Assembly (NCBI GenBank): GCA_963830885.1
Contig: CAWHOA010000028.1
Coordinates: 1 to 64,000 of the forward strand
Source of the DNA: JAIBJN01 sp963830885
GTDB lineage: Bacteria; Actinomycetota; Thermoleophilia; Gaiellales; Gaiellaceae
DNA: 64,000 nucleotides
Direction of reading: 5' to 3'
Shown: one piece after another, positions 18,771 to 26,768 of the stretch
Numbering within the stretch: the first letter of the stretch is position 1
How the letters are laid out: every line of letters begins with the position of its first letter
Program-made: the position numbers and the translations under genes
Notes under the pieces: model-generated
Seen by the model: only the letters and a program-made list of their open reading frames with translations
Told to the model about the DNA's origin: nothing
The model's database searches: none

Positions 18771-19414
18771 CGTCCAGCGCCGATCAGCTCGTCGACGACT
18801 ATCTCCAGCGGCTCGATCACGAGCTGCGGGACCTTTCCCGTTCGCGCCGGCGCGAGCTGAAGGAAGAAATTGCCCTGCACATCGCCGAGGGTCGCGCCGG
18901 CCTGGAGGCCGATGACGAAGTCGGAGTTCGGAATCTCCTGGAGCGGCTCGGCGACCCTGCCGAGATCGCCGCCGAGGAGCGGAACCGGTCCGGGGTCGTC
19001 CCGGGCCGGGGTGGGGTACTCGAGATCGTCACGCTCCTCGGGCTCCTCGTGGGCGGCTTCGTCTTCATCATCGGTTGGTTCGTCGGCCTCGTGCTCCTGT
19101 GGGTTTCCCAGGCCTGGACGACGCGGGAGAAGCTAGTGGGGACGCTCGTCGTGCCCGGCGGCCTTCTACCGGCCTTCCTGCTCCTGACCGGAGTGGTCGG
19201 CGGGTCCTACGAGTCATGCTCGGGCACGACCGACCCGGCGACGGGCGCCGAGACCGACGTCGTCTGCACCGGCGGCCCCTCCCTCGCTGCTCAGATCATC
19301 TGGGCCGTGGTCTTCGTCGTCTGCGTCGTCGGCCCGTTCTTCACGACCGCGTTTCTCGCGCGGCGCATGCGGCGACCCCTGGCGACCTACCAGCCGAGCG
19401 CCGGGTCGGCGTAG
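18767..19414 (+). CDS. HAAS-domain membrane protein (DUF1700-like)
   Basis: 215 residues. The N-terminal 75 residues are the helical HAAS domain (DYLQRLDHELRDLSRSRRRE, EEIALHIAEGRA, LLERLGDPAEIAAEE), followed by three membrane helices (about 88-112, 120-142 and 170-192) with a small Cys-containing extracytoplasmic loop (ESCSGTTDPATGAETDVVC). The family transmits signals together with PadR regulators, and the four-base overlap with padR supports that pairing. Its last 28 bases overlap the end of the convergent amidohydrolase gene, so both stops lie inside the other gene. Confidence 0.85.
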   Translation: MTSSADQLVDDYLQRLDHELRDLSRSRRRELKEEIALHIAEGRAGLEADDEVGVRNLLERLGDPAEIAAEERNRSGVVPGRGGVLEIVTLLGLLVGGFVFIIGWFVGLVLLWVSQAWTTREKLVGTLVVPGGLLPAFLLLTGVVGGSYESCSGTTDPATGAETDVVCTGGPSLAAQIIWAVVFVVCVVGPFFTTAFLARRMRRPLATYQPSAGSA

Positions 19415-21018
19415 ACAGCCTCCCCCTCGGAGAGCGTCAGGAGCACGCGCGCGTCGCCGAGCGGGCCGGCGCCCGGGTCGAAGATGTCGCGGTCGAGGAC
19501 GACGAGGTCGGCGAGCTTCGACGGCTCCATCGTGCCCGTGTCCGCCTCGAGGAAGTTCACGTAGGCGGCGCCGGCGGTGAACGCGGTCAAGGCGGACGGA
19601 AGGTCGAGCGCCTCGTCCGGCAAGAGCGGCTCCAGGCTGCGGGTCTCGGGCGCGATCCGCGTCACCGCCACTTCGACCTGCGGCAGCGGGTCATTGGTGG
19701 ACACCGCCCAGTCGCTTCCGAAGGCGAGGCGGGCGCCGGCTCGTACGAGGCTCCCGAACGGATACATGCGCGCCGAGCGCTCCGGGCCGATGAACGGAAC
19801 CGTCAGCTCGTCCACGTAGCCGCTGCGGCAGGCCCACAGGGGCGAGACGTTGCCGATGACCCCGAGCTCGGCGAAGCGCGGCAGGTCGTCCGGGTGGACG
19901 AGCTGGAGGTGCGCGAGGTGATGGCGCGAGTCGCGGCGGCCGTTGGCGCGCTCGGCTGCCTCGAGCGCGTCGAGGGCGTCCCGGACGGCGCGGTCGCCGA
20001 TCGTGTGCATGTGCACCTGGAAGCCGTGCGAATCGAGCAGGACGACCGCCTGCTCGAGCTCGTCGGCCGAGAGCATCGAGATCCCGTAGTTGTCCGTGTC
20101 GACATACGGCTCGAGCAGGGCGCCCGTGAAGTTCTCCAGCACGCCGTCGGCGAAGATCTTCGCCCCGCGAATGCGCAGGCGCCCGAGCGAGCCGGCGGCC
20201 CGCAGCTCCAGGAGCTCATCGATCTGCTCCCCGCCACGGTCGCGGTCCCAGAGCAGGTTTCCCTCGACGCGCATGGTCAGCTCGCCGCGCTCCGCGACGG
20301 CCCGGTAGGCGGCCAGCGCCAGGGGCCCGTCGATGCGCGCGTCCTGCCAGGCGGTGATCCCGAGAGCGTGGAACGCCGACTGGGCGCGAAGGATCCCCGC
20401 CTCCCACTCCGCCGGGGTCATCTCCGGGAACAGACGCCAGACGAGGTGCTGCGCCTCCTCGTGCAGGGTGCCCTGCGGCTCGCCTGCGGCGTCGCGTTCG
20501 ACGCGGCCTCCGGACGGGTCTGCGGTCTCGGCGGTCACGCCCGCGAGCTCGAGGGCGCGGCTGTTGACCCAGGCGCCGTGGCCGTCGCGGTTCTGGAAGA
20601 ACGCAGGCCGGTCGGGGAGGATCGCGTCGAGGTCGGCCCGGCTCGGCGTTCCCCCCGCGAAGGAGTCGATCGACCAGCCGGAGCCCTCGATCCACTCGAG
20701 CTCGGGGTGCTCGGCCGCGTAGCGGGCGATCGTCTCCAGGCAGGCCTCGCGGGTATGGGCGTCGTGGAGGACGCACTTCAGCAGCTCGGCGCCGCCCTCG
20801 GCGGGATGGCAGTGAGCGTCCTGGAAGGAGGGAAGCACGGTGCGCCCCTCGAGCTCGAGCAGGCGCGTTTGCGGGCCGACGAGTGCGCCGGCCTCGGCCG
20901 AGGGCCCGACCCAGGCGATCCGGCCGCCCTGGACGGCGAGGGCCTCCGCGACGGTCGGCCCTGCGTCAGCCGTGAACACCCTCCCCCCGGTGAGGACGAG
21001 ATCCGCGACCTGCGTCAT
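19387..21018 (-). CDS. amidohydrolase family 3 protein (YtcJ-like)
   Basis: 543 residues from ATG at 21018 (MTQVADLVLTGGRVFTADAG); the ATG overlaps the stop of the ABC ATPase gene upstream (ATGA), which decides the start over the longer open frame. Family pattern: QDAHCHPAEGG metal site, long insert, FADGVLENFTGALLEPY, HMHTIGDRAVRDALDALE, HLQLVHPDDLPRF, FGSDWAVSTNDPLPQVE with the catalytic Asp, and the composite sandwich domain at both ends. Relatives are exoenzyme regulatory protein AepA and N-substituted formamide deformylase. Cytoplasmic metal-dependent amide or cyclic amide hydrolase. Last gene of the peptide-import operon, so it probably acts on an imported compound. Confidence 0.85.
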   Translation of the reverse strand: MTQVADLVLTGGRVFTADAGPTVAEALAVQGGRIAWVGPSAEAGALVGPQTRLLELEGRTVLPSFQDAHCHPAEGGAELLKCVLHDAHTREACLETIARYAAEHPELEWIEGSGWSIDSFAGGTPSRADLDAILPDRPAFFQNRDGHGAWVNSRALELAGVTAETADPSGGRVERDAAGEPQGTLHEEAQHLVWRLFPEMTPAEWEAGILRAQSAFHALGITAWQDARIDGPLALAAYRAVAERGELTMRVEGNLLWDRDRGGEQIDELLELRAAGSLGRLRIRGAKIFADGVLENFTGALLEPYVDTDNYGISMLSADELEQAVVLLDSHGFQVHMHTIGDRAVRDALDALEAAERANGRRDSRHHLAHLQLVHPDDLPRFAELGVIGNVSPLWACRSGYVDELTVPFIGPERSARMYPFGSLVRAGARLAFGSDWAVSTNDPLPQVEVAVTRIAPETRSLEPLLPDEALDLPSALTAFTAGAAYVNFLEADTGTMEPSKLADLVVLDRDIFDPGAGPLGDARVLLTLSEGEAVYADPALGW

Positions 21019-22028
21019 GCCTTGATGCACGCGACGGTGTGGGCCGGGCCGGCGCCCGCGGGGATGCGCAGCTCCGGATCGGTGGCCTTGCACTCCTCGC
21101 CGGCGATCGGGCAGCGCGGGTGGAAGCGGCAGCCGGGCGGCACGTCGACGGGGTTGGGCGTCTCACCCCTGAGGATCTCGGGCCGGGTGGTCTGCCTGGG
21201 ATCGCGCTTCGGTACGACCGAGAGGAGCGCCTTCGTGTACGGGTGCTTCGGGTCGTCGACCACCTCGCGGGCGGGGCCCTCCTCGACGATCCGGCCGAGG
21301 TACATGACCGCGATGCGGTCGGCGAAGCGGGCGGCGGTCGAGAGGTCGTGCGTGATCATGAGGATGCCGAGCCCGCGCCGGCGGAGGTCGTCGAGGATCC
21401 CGAGAATCCCCGCGCGCACGGAGACGTCGAGCATCGAGACGGGCTCGTCGGCGACGAGGAGCTCCGGGTGGAGCACGAGGCTTGCCGCGATGGCGACCCG
21501 CTGGCGCTGGCCGCCGGAGAGCTCGTGCGGATACCGGTCGAGGAAGAGCTCGGGCGGGTCGAGCCCGGTCAGGCGCAGAGCCTCCTCCACCTCGCGCCGC
21601 CGCTCGTCCTTCGAGCCGAGGCGGTGGACGAGCAGCGGCTCCTCGACGGTCGCGCGCACCCGGAACCGGGGGTCGAGGGACTCGTACGGGTCCTGGTAGA
21701 TGATCTGCATGCGCCGGCGGAGGCCGCGCAGCTGCTTGGCCGGGAGCGTCGTGATGTCCGTTCCCTGGAAGCGGATCGCACCGGCGTCGGAGTGGACGAG
21801 GCGGAGGATGCTCTGGGCGGTGGTCGTCTTGCCGCAGCCCGACTCGCCCACGAGGGCCAGCATCTCCCCGCGGCGGAGCGTGAAGGAGATGCCCTCGACG
21901 GCATGCACGTAGCGCTGCGGGGCGCGAGCGAAGACGCCGATGGCCCCGCGAGGCAGCGGGTAGCGGGTGACCAGGCCCTCGACCTCGAGGAGCGGGGCGT
22001 CTCCGTTGCCGGACCCGGCCGCGCTCAC
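21015..22028 (-). CDS. dipeptide/oligopeptide ABC transporter ATP-binding protein (DppF/OppF type)
   Basis: 337 residues from a GTG that overlaps the preceding gene's stop (GTGA). Walker A GESGCGKTTTAQ, Q-loop MQIIYQDPYESLDPR, signature LSGGQRQRVAIAASL, Walker B ELLVADEPVSMLD, H-loop ITHDLST, and the oligopeptide-specific C-terminal domain with the Cys-rich CRFHPRCPIAGEEC iron-sulfur-like motif. Second of two ATPases energising the importer made by the two permeases upstream in the operon. Confidence 0.93.
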   Translation of the reverse strand: MSAAGSGNGDAPLLEVEGLVTRYPLPRGAIGVFARAPQRYVHAVEGISFTLRRGEMLALVGESGCGKTTTAQSILRLVHSDAGAIRFQGTDITTLPAKQLRGLRRRMQIIYQDPYESLDPRFRVRATVEEPLLVHRLGSKDERRREVEEALRLTGLDPPELFLDRYPHELSGGQRQRVAIAASLVLHPELLVADEPVSMLDVSVRAGILGILDDLRRRGLGILMITHDLSTAARFADRIAVMYLGRIVEEGPAREVVDDPKHPYTKALLSVVPKRDPRQTTRPEILRGETPNPVDVPPGCRFHPRCPIAGEECKATDPELRIPAGAGPAHTVACIKA

Positions 22029-22996
22029 GCCGGGACCTGTTGGGGGACGTCGTTGAGATGGCACGCGGCCGCGTGCCGGTCCGCGACGGCCTTGAGCGCC
22101 GGCCGCGCCTTCTCGCAGCGGCCGAAGGCGCGGTCGCAGCGGGGGCGGAAGGGACAACCTGTGAGCGGCCGGTCGAGCCGGGGCGGTGTGCCTGGAATCG
22201 AAGCGACCTCCTCCTCGCCGTACAGATCAGGCGTGGCGGCGAAGAGCAGGCGAGTGTAGGGGTGGCGTGGCGTATGGAAGAGCGCCTCCGTCGGCCCCGA
22301 CTCGACGAGCTCGCCCGCGTACATGACGGCGGCGCGCTCGCAGACCTGCGCCACGACTGGCAGGTCGTGGGTGACGAGCACGAGCGCGAGGCCGAAGTCG
22401 TCGGAGAGCGAGACGAGGAGCTCGAGGATCTGGGCCTGCACCATCACGTCGAGCGCGGTGGTCGGCTCGTCGGCCAGGAGCACCTTCGGCTTGCAAGCGA
22501 GGGCCATGGCGATCGCCGCGCGCTGGCGCATGCCGCCCGAGAACTCATGGGGATAGCGGTCGGCGCGCGCGGCAGGGATGCCGACGAGCTCGAGCAGCTC
22601 GCCGACCTGCCGCTTCGCCGCGGCGCCCTCGGCGACCTCGTGCAGCGCCATCGGCTCGGCGATCTGCTCGCCCACGCGCTTGACGGGGTTGAAGGCGTTC
22701 ATGGCGCCCTGGAACACCATGGCCACGTCCCTCCAGCGGTGCGGGCTCACGGTGCGCTCGCCGCGCTCGAGGATGTTCTTGCCCTCGAGCCAGACCTCGC
22801 CGGCGACGGACGCGATCGGCGGCAGGAGGCCCATGAGCGCGAGGATCGTCGTCGTCTTCCCGCAGCCCGACTCGCCCACGAGCCCGAAGCGCTCGCCCGC
22901 ATCGAGGCCGAAGCTGACGCCCTGGACCGCGTGCAGCTCCCCGCCCTGCTGCAGGTCGAACCAGACGTTGAGGTCGCGGACTTCGAGGAGGCTCAC
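22025..22996 (-). CDS. dipeptide/oligopeptide ABC transporter ATP-binding protein (DppD/OppD type)
   Basis: 323 residues from a GTG overlapping the permease stop (GTGA); the open frame is much longer upstream but that part is only the antisense-frame shadow of the permease. Walker A GESGCGKTTTILALMG, Q-loop AMVFQGAMNAFNPVKRV, signature FSGGMRQRAAIAMAL, Walker B KVLLADEPTTALD, H-loop VTHDLPVVAQ, C-terminal CPFRPRCDRAFGRC cluster motif. First ATPase of the heterodimeric pair. Confidence 0.93.
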   Translation of the reverse strand: MSLLEVRDLNVWFDLQQGGELHAVQGVSFGLDAGERFGLVGESGCGKTTTILALMGLLPPIASVAGEVWLEGKNILERGERTVSPHRWRDVAMVFQGAMNAFNPVKRVGEQIAEPMALHEVAEGAAAKRQVGELLELVGIPAARADRYPHEFSGGMRQRAAIAMALACKPKVLLADEPTTALDVMVQAQILELLVSLSDDFGLALVLVTHDLPVVAQVCERAAVMYAGELVESGPTEALFHTPRHPYTRLLFAATPDLYGEEEVASIPGTPPRLDRPLTGCPFRPRCDRAFGRCEKARPALKAVADRHAAACHLNDVPQQVPA

Positions 22997-23943
22997 ACCT
23001 GGTCGCTCCCCTGCAGCGGCCGGAGCCGGAAGCGGCGCACCGAAAGGTGTCCGACGCGCAAGCGCGGGTTGAGGGTGTCCTCGATCGCCTGTCCGATCAT
23101 CGTGCAGCCGAGGATGACGAGCGCGACCGCGACGCCCGGCGGGACGATCGCCCACCAGGCATCGACCGTGATCGCGTTGTGCGAGAACGCGTTCTCGATC
23201 AGCTTGCCCCACGAGGTGAGGGTCGGGTCGCCGAGGCCGAGGAAGGCGATCGCCGTCTCCGCGAAGATCGCGATCGCCACGGTCAGCACCGTGTTGGCGA
23301 CGATCAGCGGCGTCACCTGCGGGAGGATGTGGCGGAAGAGGATGCGCCCGTGCCCGGCGCCAACGGCGTTCGCCCGCTTGATGTAGACGCGCTCCCTGAG
23401 GCTGATCACCTGCGAGCGGATGAGGCGAGCCGTCGTCGTCCAGTAGATGACGCCGATGATGATGACGATGTTCGAGAGGCTGCGGCCCCAGATCGCCGCC
23501 GCCACGAGCATGAGCGGGATGTCGGGGATGACGAGGAAGTAGTCCGTCATCCGCATCAGCGCCGTGTCGGTCCGCCCGCCGAAGTAGCCGGAGAGGAGGC
23601 CGATCGTTCCCCCGATCAGCATCGCCACCAGGGCGGCGGCGAAGCCGACGACGAGCGAGACGCGCGCGCCCCACATCATCAGCGTGAGCATGTCCACGCC
23701 TGCGTCGTCGAGGCCGAGTGGGTGCTCGGGCGACGGCGGCCCGAATGGCTCGCCGACCTTCTCCGTGACGCCGTAGGGCGCGAGCCACGGTGCCGTCAGG
23801 GCGACCAGGACGAAGAAGACGACGATGATCAGGCCGATCGTCGCGCGCGGCTGGCTCTTGACGATGCGCCAGACCGTCTTCAGCGGCCGCCGTAGCTGCG
23901 GTGCGGGGATGTCGCCGGTGGCGACGTCGGGGCCGACGCTCAT
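22993..23943 (-). CDS. dipeptide/oligopeptide ABC transporter permease (DppC/OppC type)
   Basis: 316 residues: a cytoplasmic N-tail, a first membrane helix (about 32-52), an outside segment with the HPLGLDDAGVDMLTLMMWGAR motif typical of the C subunit, then five helices with the EAA-like loop (YIKRANAVGAGHGRILFRHILP) that docks on the ATPases. The start ATG and its GGAGG ribosome-binding site sit inside a perfect 10-bp hairpin (23,941-23,963), so initiation probably depends on translation or structure upstream. Stop overlaps the next GTG. Confidence 0.92.
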   Translation of the reverse strand: MSVGPDVATGDIPAPQLRRPLKTVWRIVKSQPRATIGLIIVVFFVLVALTAPWLAPYGVTEKVGEPFGPPSPEHPLGLDDAGVDMLTLMMWGARVSLVVGFAAALVAMLIGGTIGLLSGYFGGRTDTALMRMTDYFLVIPDIPLMLVAAAIWGRSLSNIVIIIGVIYWTTTARLIRSQVISLRERVYIKRANAVGAGHGRILFRHILPQVTPLIVANTVLTVAIAIFAETAIAFLGLGDPTLTSWGKLIENAFSHNAITVDAWWAIVPPGVAVALVILGCTMIGQAIEDTLNPRLRVGHLSVRRFRLRPLQGSDQV

Positions 23944-23963
23944 GAGCCGGCCTCCGGCTCATG
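23941..23963 (-). promoter_or_regulatory. hairpin enclosing the permease ribosome-binding site and start codon
   Basis: CATGAGCCGG at 23941-23950 and CCGGCTCATG at 23954-23963 are perfectly complementary with a 3-base loop. On the transcript the GGAGG ribosome-binding site occupies the upper stem and loop, and the ATG (23943-23941) is in the descending strand, so both would be masked. Confidence 0.6.
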
Positions 23964-23978
23964 AGGGTGGGGAGGGTG

Positions 23979-24006
23979 TGTGAGGGAACCGGGAGGTTCC
24001 CTCACA
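23979..24006 (-). other. intercistronic hairpin 2
   Basis: Stem 23979-23990 pairs perfectly with 23995-24006 (12 bp, core TGAGGGAACC / GGTTCCCTCA) around a 4-base loop. Lies between the two permease genes. No T-run, so processing, stability or attenuation is more likely than termination. Confidence 0.6.
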
Positions 24007-24024
24007 GTCTCAAAGAAGGGGGCT

Positions 24025-24051
24025 CGCGGGGGAAACATGGTTTCCCCCGCG
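24025..24051 (-). other. intercistronic hairpin 3
   Basis: CGCGGGGGAAAC (24025-24036) pairs perfectly with GTTTCCCCCGCG (24040-24051) around a 3-base loop. It is the first of the three hairpins met by RNA polymerase after the upstream permease gene and the most stable of the set. Confidence 0.6.
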
Positions 24052-24079
24052 GGAGCGAGCAGAAGGCGAGCGACGCTCA

Positions 24080-25045
24080 CTAGCTGATCCTCGGGTCGAG
24101 GCGGAAGTAGAGGAGGTCGGCGATGTAGTTGGCGACGACGACGGAGAGCGTGAGGATGAGGAAGGCGCCCTGGAGCACCGGGTAGTCGCGGCTGAAGATG
24201 GCCTCGTAGGTGACGAGCCCGATGCCCGGGTAGGAGAAGACCGCCTCGACCAGGATCGCCCCGGCGACGACGTAGCCGAGCGTGAGCGCGATCAGCGTCA
24301 CGATCGGGAGGAGTGCGTTGCGGAAGGCGTGGCGCCACACGATCGACCAGTTGGCGAGGCCCTTGGCGCGGGCGGTCAGGATGTAGTCCTCGCCGAGCGT
24401 CTCGAGCATGGACGAGCGCACGATGAGCGCGTACTCCCCGTACAGGACCAGGCCGAGGGTGAGGGACGGCAAGATCATGTGCTCGAGCCGGTCGACGACC
24501 ACCTCCCAGGTCGACGGGTCGGTGAACTCGATGAACGGGTCGGAGATGCCCGAGCTCGGCAGCACCCCGGAGAAGAGGATCAGGAGCATCAGCCCCAGCC
24601 ACTGGGTCGGCAGGGAGTAGAAGACGAGCGCGCTCAGGAGCCCGCCCCAGTCGGCGAACGTCCCCCGTCGCCAGGCGGCGATCACCCCGACGAGGATCCC
24701 GAAGACGATCGAGAACAGGTAGCCGAGCCCCACCATCGGGAGCGTGTTCAGGATCGGCTCGCGGAGCTCGTCCCACACCGGCTGGCGCGAGACGAACGAG
24801 AGCCCCAGGTCGCCGTGGGCGAGGTCCTGCAGGTAGATCCAGTACTGCTCGAGCTTGGACTTGTCGAGCCCGAGCTCCGCGTAGAGGGCGTCGCGGAACT
24901 CGGGCGTGCAGTTGCGGCAGCCGCGCAGGCTCGACGTCGCGTCGCCGGGCGCCGCCCGGAAGAGCACGAAGTTGAGCGTCAGCGCGACGAAGACCGTGAT
25001 GATTGCGAACAGCGTGCGCTTGAGGACGTAGTCCGTGCCTCTCAC
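24080..25045 (-). CDS. dipeptide/oligopeptide ABC transporter permease (DppB/OppB type)
   Basis: 321 residues. First helix directly at the N-terminus (RTLFAIITVFVALTLNFVLF), the B-subunit extracytoplasmic domain (LGLDKSKLEQYWIYLQDLAHG, GDLGLSF), then five helices and the conserved loop DYILTARAKGLANWSIVWRH, which contacts the ATPases. Carries an unusual CRNC pair in the outside loop (GCRNCTPEF). It is separated from the next permease by 136 bases with three strong hairpins, the only large gap inside the operon. Confidence 0.93.
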   Translation of the reverse strand: MRGTDYVLKRTLFAIITVFVALTLNFVLFRAAPGDATSSLRGCRNCTPEFRDALYAELGLDKSKLEQYWIYLQDLAHGDLGLSFVSRQPVWDELREPILNTLPMVGLGYLFSIVFGILVGVIAAWRRGTFADWGGLLSALVFYSLPTQWLGLMLLILFSGVLPSSGISDPFIEFTDPSTWEVVVDRLEHMILPSLTLGLVLYGEYALIVRSSMLETLGEDYILTARAKGLANWSIVWRHAFRNALLPIVTLIALTLGYVVAGAILVEAVFSYPGIGLVTYEAIFSRDYPVLQGAFLILTLSVVVANYIADLLYFRLDPRIS

Positions 25046-25090
25046 GCTCGCTCAGTCTCCCGGTCGGCCCGCTGGCTCTCTTCCGCTAGC

Positions 25091-26767
25091 TCATCCCACC
25101 TGGTGCGGCGCGATCCACGGTTGCTTCGAGTAGGCGATCAGGTCAGGCAGGAAGCCGTCCCAGTTCTTCTGCCAGGCCGTGATGTAGTCCACGACCACGA
25201 GGTGAATGTAGGGGCGGTCGGCCTGCATCATGTCCTGCATCTCCCAGACGATCTCCTTGCGCGCTTCCTGGTCGACCGCCTCGCCCTGTTCCTTGTAGAG
25301 CGCGTCGTACTCGGGGTTGCAGTAGCCGGTGTCGCTCCAGCCGCCCCACTGGGCGCAGGTCACGACCGACAGGACGAAGTCCGGGTCGAGGTAGCCGACC
25401 CAGCTCCACATCGCCATGTCGAACTTTTCGTACTTGTTGTCGGGAGCGAGGATCGCCTCGAACGCTGTCGTGTCGTCGAGCGCGTTCGGCGTCACCTTGA
25501 CGCCCAGCTCGTCGAGGCCCTTCTGGATGATCTCGAAGGTCCGCTGGACGCCCTGGACGCCGGTCGGCGTGATCACCTCGTACTCCATCTTGTGCCCTTC
25601 GGCGACGCGAATGCCGTCCGAGCCTCGCGTGTAGCCCAGCTCGTCGAGGATGCGGTTCCCCTCGGCCGGGTCGTACGGAAGCGGTTGGATCTCGGGGTTC
25701 ATCCACACGCCGGTCTGCGGGGCGACAATGCTCGCCACCGGGGTCGCGTCTCCGCTCCAGACCACCTCGGCGATCTCTTCGCGGTTCATCGCGTATTCGA
25801 ACGCCTCCCGCACCTGCGGGTCGAGCAGCTCGCGGTTCTCGGGCTTGTCCGGGTTCGAGTTGAAGATGAAGTTCTTCGTGTCGGTCGACTCGACCTTGCT
25901 GACGACGAGGTCGTCGTTCGCCTCGAGCGTCTCGACCGCGTTCGGCGGCACCTCCTCGACGAAGTCGAGCTCGCCGCCCTGGAAGGCGGTCAGGAGTGCG
26001 TCCTCGTTCTCGAAGTGCTGGTAGCCGATCGCGTCCGCGTTCGGCTCCGGCCCGTAGAAGCCGGGGTTCTTCTCGAAGATCGTCGTGCCCTTCCCGTCGA
26101 ACTCGGTGATGATGTAGGGGCCGGCGCCGACGACCGGCAAGTCGTCCTGCGGGTTGAACTGCTTCAGCCCCTTGCCGTCGGCGCCGACGTGCTGCTCCCA
26201 GACGTGCTTCGGGAGGATGAAGAACTGCTGGAGCTGCGGGAGCACGTTGCCGACCGGTGTCGCGTACTCGATCACGAGCGTCTGCGGGTCCGGCGCGGTG
26301 AGGGACGTCACGTTGGTGAGGAAGGGCGCGAGGATCGCCGTCGGCCCGTCGGCGTACTTGAGCACGGTCTCACCGGTCCACACGGCGTCCTCGGCGGTGA
26401 GCGGCGTTCCGTCCGACCACTCGCCGGGCTTCAGGTGGAACGTCCACGTGAGGCCGTCCTCGGACGTCTCCCAGCTGTCGGCCCAGTCGCCCTCCCACTG
26501 GAAGTCGGTGCTGTACTGGACGAGCAGCGGGTACTCGACGACGAACGCCTGGTACGACTCGGAGTTGAAGGCGACGAAGGGGTTGATGGAGTCGATCTCC
26601 CCGGTTGTGCCGATCCGGAGGATGCCGCCCTTGACAACCTCGCCTCCGTCGTCGTTCTCGGTCGTCCCCGTCCCGGTCGCCGCGCCCTCGTCGTCGTCGC
26701 CGCCGCACGACGCGGCCGCCACGACGAGTGCCAGGAGCGCCAGGAACCACAGCACGCGCTTCGTCAT
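25091..26767 (-). CDS. peptide ABC transporter substrate-binding lipoprotein (family 5)
   Basis: 558 residues. Lipoprotein signal: MTKRVLWFLALLALVVAAAS followed by the lipidated Cys21, then a Gly/Asp/Thr-rich linker. The SBP_bac_5 fold follows (GGILRIGTTGEIDSINPF, WTFHLKPGEWSDGTPLTAED, EYVLTAA-type and NREEIAEVVWSG segments), as in DppA/OppA and related binding proteins for peptides, nickel or opines. Anchored to the outer face of the cytoplasmic membrane. It stands 45 bases before the first permease and one base after the S66 peptidase gene, so it is cotranscribed with the processing enzymes. Confidence 0.93.
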   Translation of the reverse strand: MTKRVLWFLALLALVVAAASCGGDDDEGAATGTGTTENDDGGEVVKGGILRIGTTGEIDSINPFVAFNSESYQAFVVEYPLLVQYSTDFQWEGDWADSWETSEDGLTWTFHLKPGEWSDGTPLTAEDAVWTGETVLKYADGPTAILAPFLTNVTSLTAPDPQTLVIEYATPVGNVLPQLQQFFILPKHVWEQHVGADGKGLKQFNPQDDLPVVGAGPYIITEFDGKGTTIFEKNPGFYGPEPNADAIGYQHFENEDALLTAFQGGELDFVEEVPPNAVETLEANDDLVVSKVESTDTKNFIFNSNPDKPENRELLDPQVREAFEYAMNREEIAEVVWSGDATPVASIVAPQTGVWMNPEIQPLPYDPAEGNRILDELGYTRGSDGIRVAEGHKMEYEVITPTGVQGVQRTFEIIQKGLDELGVKVTPNALDDTTAFEAILAPDNKYEKFDMAMWSWVGYLDPDFVLSVVTCAQWGGWSDTGYCNPEYDALYKEQGEAVDQEARKEIVWEMQDMMQADRPYIHLVVVDYITAWQKNWDGFLPDLIAYSKQPWIAPHQVG

Positions 26768-26768
26768 C

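Noticed and set aside
19075..21699. 874-codon forward open frame
   Set aside because: Antisense shadow of the amidohydrolase and ABC ATPase genes; no motifs.
22025..23962. 645-codon frame as a fused permease-ATPase
   Set aside because: The N-terminal half is an alternative-frame shadow of the permease; the ATPase starts at the GTG overlapping the permease stop.
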